A stretch of DNA of 40,250 nucleotides from Candidatus Gastranaerophilales bacterium (lineage in GTDB: Bacteria > Cyanobacteriota > Vampirovibrionia > Gastranaerophilales > Gastranaerophilaceae), in NCBI GenBank assembly GCA_944325885.1, contig CALVBT010000003.1, positions 1 to 40,250 of the forward strand. The letters are read 5' to 3'. The notes under the pieces were generated by a model. The model did no database searches and was not told where the DNA came from. It was given only the letters and a program-made list of their open reading frames with translations. The translations under genes and the position numbers were made by a program. Shown here one piece after another: positions 39,778-40,250 of the stretch; position 1 is the first letter of the stretch; every line of letters starts with the position of its first letter.

Positions 39778-40250
39778 TTAAAATTCAATGTTTGAGTCGC
39801 TAAGTTTTGTTTCAATTATCGAAATAATTTCGTTCCACCATTCTGTATTTTGTAAATTTTTATCTTGTATTAAAATCCTTGAAAGAGTATATTCTTGTCC
39901 TCGTTTAATATTTGACCTACTAATTGTTTCGATTAAATCCTTTAATATTGCATCCCTGGCTGCTGCTTCAATATTATTAATAATCGACAATACAGAATTA
40001 ATACATTGACCCTTATATCGAATTTCATTATTTTCATTAACAAAAACTTCAAATATAATACCTTTAAGAAAATTAACGGGCCACGAATAAATATCTTGAG
40101 ATTCAATAAAGTCACGAGCTTTAAGCTCACTACCCTCAGCTGTTTGCAATACATTTCGACCTAATTCAATTTGTTTGTCTATTGATAAATTTTTAATAGT
40201 ACTCTTTTTATTTATCAGTGCCAAAATAGCAGGTGATTGAACAGGCCAGG
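39778..40250 (-). CDS. hypothetical protein, 5' end beyond window
   Basis: The minus-strand frame is open from the TAA at 39780-39778 to the right edge, giving at least 157 residues. Although a TTG at 40224 could start it, the frame continues upstream with WPVQSPAIL, so the gene probably begins outside the window. Visible sequence: NLSIDKQIELGRNVLQTAEG, SWPVNFLKGIIFEVFVNENN, a helix with NNIEAAARDAILKDLIETI, and a C-terminal region with NTEWWNEIISIIETKLSDS. It is mostly helical and soluble. No family recognised. It converges on the accessory island and marks a strand switch, perhaps toward the early region of the prophage. Confidence 0.6.
   Translation of the reverse strand, partial: WPVQSPAILALINKKSTIKNLSIDKQIELGRNVLQTAEGSELKARDFIESQDIYSWPVNFLKGIIFEVFVNENNEIRYKGQCINSVLSIINNIEAAARDAILKDLIETISRSNIKRGQEYTLSRILIQDKNLQNTEWWNEIISIIETKLSDSNIEF

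Overview
The window is AT-rich bacterial DNA with a host-type segment on the left (1 to 8101) and one large contractile-tailed prophage over the rest (8102 to the right edge). The likely host is a gut Candidatus Gastranaerophilales (Vampirovibrionia, formerly Melainabacteria). This is inferred from the base composition and from the Met-...-Pro-Val-Ser-Phe-Gly N-termini of two small membrane proteins at 21578-22284, a signature I associate with that lineage. No rRNA or other taxonomic marker is present, so the assignment is tentative.

Region 1 (1-8101) is a type I secretion locus. It holds the 3' end of one RTX (GGxGxDxL) calcium-binding protein, an unrelated reverse-strand gene of unknown function, a complete 515-residue RTX protein, and a three-gene exporter: TolC-like outer-membrane channel, HlyB-like ABC transporter with a degenerate C39-like domain, and HlyD-like adaptor. 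The exporter genes overlap or abut and follow the second RTX gene after a strong terminator. The two RTX genes share an almost identical 146-bp 3' end that encodes the presumed export signal.

Region 2 (8102-19008, minus strand) is a head and tail-tube operon read leftward from about 19009: protease/scaffold, major capsid, head accessory proteins, Mu gp36- and gp37-like connectors, P2-like sheath, a 58-residue Cys protein, tail tube, Mu gp29-like portal, Dcm-type cytosine methylase, PAPS-reductase-like enzyme, gpF, Dam-type adenine methylase and gpG.

Region 3 (19217-36965, plus strand) is read rightward from the same divergent control region: a small membrane protein, a small coiled-coil protein, terminase subunits, a tail-assembly chaperone with a lambda-type -1 frameshift site, tape measure, the P2-like series U-X-D-V-W-J-I, several tail fibres with a chaperone-like gene, an amidase endolysin, and a DUF4417/MGGRGSGG block. 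Two host-like membrane genes sit on the opposite strand between terminase and chaperone.

Region 4 (36966-39777) is an accessory island of small orphan genes and a DUF4268 protein. Four intergenic leaders share the motif GTGTC-N5-GATAC, placed 71-79 nt before the next start codon, and at least two can fold around the ribosome-binding site. This repeated leader is the best candidate here for something undescribed. A partial reverse-strand gene closes the window. No integrase, transposase or repressor is visible, so the prophage continues beyond the right edge.
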